A stretch of DNA of 17,640 nucleotides from CAVALG01 sp045576295 (GTDB lineage Bacteria; Bacillota; Clostridia; Oscillospirales; Acutalibacteraceae). Each line of letters begins with the position of its first letter. The first letter of the stretch is position 1. The notes under the pieces were generated by a model. That model was not told where the DNA came from and ran no database searches. It worked only from the letters and a program-made list of their open reading frames with translations. Location of the stretch: the NCBI GenBank assembly GCA_045576295.1, contig JAZNGF010000022.1, positions 1 through 17,640 of the forward strand, read 5' to 3'. Both the position numbers and the translations under genes were made by a program. This document shows, piece by piece, positions 15,552 through 17,640 of this stretch.

Positions 15552-16354
15552 AGAAACTATTAAAGCACGAAATTATTGCCTACTCCAGAACTATACTTCC
15601 GATATACATAATTTTGCTTGGCGTTGCGGTGCTAACAAGGTTTGTTCAGTTTTTCGAATCAGACACAATTAGTTACAACATAGTAAACACTTCATCAATA
15701 GTAATGCTTGTTGTTGCATCAGTTGTTTGCGCAGTTATGTCGTACTTTGTTGGAATAACAAGGTTTTACAAAAACCTCTTCACAAACGAAGGCTATTTAA
15801 CCTTAACGCTCCCCGTTACCACAGCACAGCATATTTTCACAAAGTCAATTGTTGCGGTTATGTTTAATATTTTATCGGTTGTTGCAATAGCTGTTTCGGT
15901 GCTTGTTGCAACACTTGGTGATGTTGCCAACGAAATTATAAAAGCTGTAGCATATTTAATAAAACTATTCTTTAAAACTGCTGAGGTTAACGGCGCGTTT
16001 TATGCTGTTGAAATAATCACGGTATTGCTCATTTCGATATTTAGCAGTTATTTGCTGTTTTATGCCTGCATATCGGTTGGCCAGCTTGCTAAAAAGAACA
16101 GGGTTCTTGCGGCTTTCGGCGCTTATTTTGCGCATTATATAATAACCCAAATTATTGGAACTATATTTGTTATTGTTTTCAGCGCATTTGTTGACACTGA
16201 TCTGTATTACAATATTATTGATTATATCGAGCTTCATCCGCACACTTCATTACATATTGGCATTTGCCTTTTTGGAGCATTCTACATTGGTGTTGGCTTA
16301 ATTTATTATGCAATCGCACATAGGATTATGACAAGGAAATTAAATATAGAATAG
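15545..16354 (+). CDS. ABC-2-like transporter permease, six membrane helices
   Basis: The 269-residue protein has six hydrophobic segments, roughly at 16-36, 50-72, 99-124, 152-178, 187-215 and 236-258, and a basic C-terminus (RIMTRKLNIE). Between helices 2 and 3 is the segment RFYKNLFTNEGYLTLTLPVT, a pattern I associate with clostridial ABC-2-type permeases next to YtrB-like ATPases. It is translated from an ATG that overlaps the ATPase stop by 7 bases, with GGGAGG upstream, so the two are made in equal amounts. A homodimer of this protein with two ATPases would form the transporter; this is inference. No substrate-specific feature is visible. Confidence 0.85.
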   Translation: MVKKLLKHEIIAYSRTILPIYIILLGVAVLTRFVQFFESDTISYNIVNTSSIVMLVVASVVCAVMSYFVGITRFYKNLFTNEGYLTLTLPVTTAQHIFTKSIVAVMFNILSVVAIAVSVLVATLGDVANEIIKAVAYLIKLFFKTAEVNGAFYAVEIITVLLISIFSSYLLFYACISVGQLAKKNRVLAAFGAYFAHYIITQIIGTIFVIVFSAFVDTDLYYNIIDYIELHPHTSLHIGICLFGAFYIGVGLIYYAIAHRIMTRKLNIE

Positions 16355-16364
16355 GGGTGTTATT

Positions 16365-17114
16365 ATGAAAAAGTTTATAAAACTTGCCTGTCTTGCGCTC
16401 ACACTCATACTTCTTTGCCTAACATTTTGCTCATGCAATAAACTTGATGAAATGAAAGATTCTCAAGCGTTTTACAAGGGTGAAGATATAGTGTTTAGAG
16501 GTGAAATTTATAAAAAGTTGCCACAACTTTATGAAGGAACATTTATTCATTCTTATGATACACAGTTAGGTCAGCTCACTAAAGATGACGTTCCGGTGTT
16601 ATTAAGTGGTATGTTTGGTAATACAATCTTTTACTCACCTAACGGCATCATTCATACAAATTTATATCATGGCCCCAACTCAAGCGAGATATATTATTGC
16701 CGTGAGGATATTTATGTTTACTTAAGTGAAGCTATAAAAAAGAATGAACTGAATTATATGTTTGTTTCTTATTATGACTATAATAGTGAAAAAACTAAAT
16801 TTCAAATGTTAGATGAGTATTTAACAGCGATTTTCAAAAACACCATAGTAACAGAACCACTATGCAATTATGAAGATTATTATAATGATAACAGTCAAAC
16901 ATATCATACTGAAATATATATTAATGTTAGTGATGAAAAAATGCTGCTACACGGTCAAGATTTCGAGCTCATTTATGATTTAAGTTCTAAAAAATACAAT
17001 CTGATTGATCATCACAATTACGTTGTACTATCTGTTCCGACTAAATACACATCTGATGTTGACATTTTGGTTTACAAGATTAAAGAAGCAAAAGAAAATT
17101 TACAAACTAATTAG
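16365..17114 (+). CDS. Unrecognised lipoprotein, last gene of the GntR/ABC operon
   Basis: I do not recognise this 249-residue protein. It has a lipoprotein signal: MKKFIK, a Leu/Cys-rich hydrophobic stretch, and lipobox-like FCSC with C24 the probable lipidated Cys. The mature part is rich in Tyr, Asn, Asp and Lys, has scattered beta-type segments (such as TEIYINVSDEKMLL), a few further Cys, and no repeats or membrane helix. Base composition is more AT-rich than in the neighbouring genes. It begins 10 bases after the permease stop with AGGGGTG as ribosome binding site and ends before the terminator, so it is part of the operon. It may be an accessory or sensor lipoprotein for the transporter, or simply a cargo gene. 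Confidence 0.8.
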   Translation: MKKFIKLACLALTLILLCLTFCSCNKLDEMKDSQAFYKGEDIVFRGEIYKKLPQLYEGTFIHSYDTQLGQLTKDDVPVLLSGMFGNTIFYSPNGIIHTNLYHGPNSSEIYYCREDIYVYLSEAIKKNELNYMFVSYYDYNSEKTKFQMLDEYLTAIFKNTIVTEPLCNYEDYYNDNSQTYHTEIYINVSDEKMLLHGQDFELIYDLSSKKYNLIDHHNYVVLSVPTKYTSDVDILVYKIKEAKENLQTN

Positions 17115-17131
17115 TATTATTTATTCATAAC

Positions 17132-17165
17132 AAAAAGCAAAGCCTAATATCAGGCTTTGCTTTTT
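17132..17165. terminator. Strong bidirectional terminator between lipoprotein gene and mazF
   Basis: A perfect 14-bp inverted repeat, AAAAAGCAAAGCCT with AGGCTTTGCTTTTT, flanks a 6-base loop (17146-17151). The T-rich 3' arm gives a U-run on the + strand and the A-rich 5' arm gives one on the - strand. It therefore suits both the operon ending at 17114 and the mazF gene ending at 17204. Confidence 0.92.
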
Positions 17166-17203
17166 ACTTAAAACTTTGTAAATGCGGAATTATGTACACC
17201 GCA

Positions 17204-17551
17204 TTATTGCATAAGGCCGAAGCTTACAGAAAGCGCACGATCAATCATATTCATAGCGCCCGTGTCAAGCGTTCCCATCTTTTCTTTCAGCCTTTTTTTA
17301 TCTATAGTTCTTATTTGTTCCAAAAGAACAATAGAATCTTTTGCTAAACCGCAGTCATCTGCTGTAACCCTTATATGGGTTGGAAGATTAGACTTCTCTT
17401 TTTGGCTTGTTATCGCTGCGGCAATAACGGTTGGGCTATATTTATTGCCAATATCGTTTTGAACGATTAAAACAGGCCTTACTCCACCCTGCTCTGAGCC
17501 CACAACAGGGCTTAAATCGGCATAGTAAATATCCCCTCTTTTAACTGTCAT
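17204..17551 (-). CDS. ndoA: MazF/NdoA-type mRNA interferase toxin
   Basis: The protein has 115 residues from the ATG at 17549-17551. An in-frame GTG at 17560 lies only one base after the GGAG at 17562-17565, whereas the ATG is 10 bases away. The ATG also gives the family length and numbering. Family blocks are VKRGDIYYADLSPVVGSEQG, GVRPVLIVQND, IAAAITSQ, LPTHIRV and ILLEQIRTIDKKRL (with V for I at the first position). R25 and T48 fall at the positions of the catalytic residues of Bacillus NdoA. It cleaves single-stranded RNA at short specific sites. The antitoxin normally encoded just upstream is not visible in the 80 bases to the window edge. Cleavage specificity is unknown, though likeness to NdoA suggests the UACAU type. 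Confidence 0.93.
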   Translation of the reverse strand: MTVKRGDIYYADLSPVVGSEQGGVRPVLIVQNDIGNKYSPTVIAAAITSQKEKSNLPTHIRVTADDCGLAKDSIVLLEQIRTIDKKRLKEKMGTLDTGAMNMIDRALSVSFGLMQ

Positions 17552-17640
17552 ATATTTCACACTCCGGATAAGTTTTACAGTATTATTGTTGCCAATAGTG
17601 TCTGCTTTTAATCATTAAATCGCTAATACATTTTATGCCT

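Noticed and set aside
1..17640. CRISPR arrays, tRNA genes, insertion sequences, attachment sites, prophage genes
   Set aside because: No regularly spaced repeats, cloverleaf-like structures, transposase or integrase proteins, or long flanking repeats were found by reading both strands.

Overview
The window looks like chromosome of a low-GC Gram-positive bacterium of the class Clostridia. The evidence is AT-rich intergenic DNA, AGGAGG-type ribosome binding sites, canonical TTGAnA-17-TATAAT promoters, occasional TTG starts, and conserved Firmicutes gene blocks (SRP RNA-dnaX-ybaB-recR; asp23-fakA-recG; a DnaD-like/DnaI-like helicase-loader pair). A placement near Oscillospiraceae/Ruminococcaceae is plausible but is inference only. 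Almost everything is core genome. No tRNA, rRNA, CRISPR array, insertion sequence or prophage gene was seen.

Layout: (1) 1-1046, the 3' part of a tRNA(Met) cytidine acetate ligase gene (tmcAL) on the + strand, ending at a perfect 14-bp hairpin that also faces the oppositely oriented cluster. (2) 7763 down to 1054, a co-directional - strand cluster: SRP RNA, dnaX, ybaB/ebfC, recR, asnB, a DnaD-domain protein and a DnaI-like ATPase. This is replication and recombination with an asparagine synthetase in the middle. (3) 7764-7918, a short AT-rich divergent promoter region with a good sigma-A promoter in each direction. (4) 7919-14387, a + strand cluster: ymdB-type phosphodiesterase, an orphan extracellular solute-binding lipoprotein, asp23, fakA-like fatty-acid kinase and recG, closed by a hairpin. 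(5) 14426-17114, a second + strand operon: YtrA-type GntR repressor, ABC ATPase, six-helix permease and an unrecognised lipoprotein. Its promoter -35 box lies inside the recG terminator hairpin, and a tandem repeat suited to be the operator sits at the predicted transcription start. (6) 17132-17165, a strong bidirectional terminator, then a MazF/NdoA toxin gene on the - strand.

Five gene starts differ from a longest-ORF reading. asnB starts at 4878, which puts the catalytic Cys at position 2. recG starts at 12381, the ABC ATPase at 14853 (ATGA overlap with gntR) and mazF at 17551. tmcAL has no start in the window. The parts least explained by known families are the GntR/ABC/permease/lipoprotein operon with its compact control region, and the orphan solute-binding protein between ymdB and asp23. 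Nothing here proves a new system; the GntR operon with its unknown lipoprotein is the best candidate.
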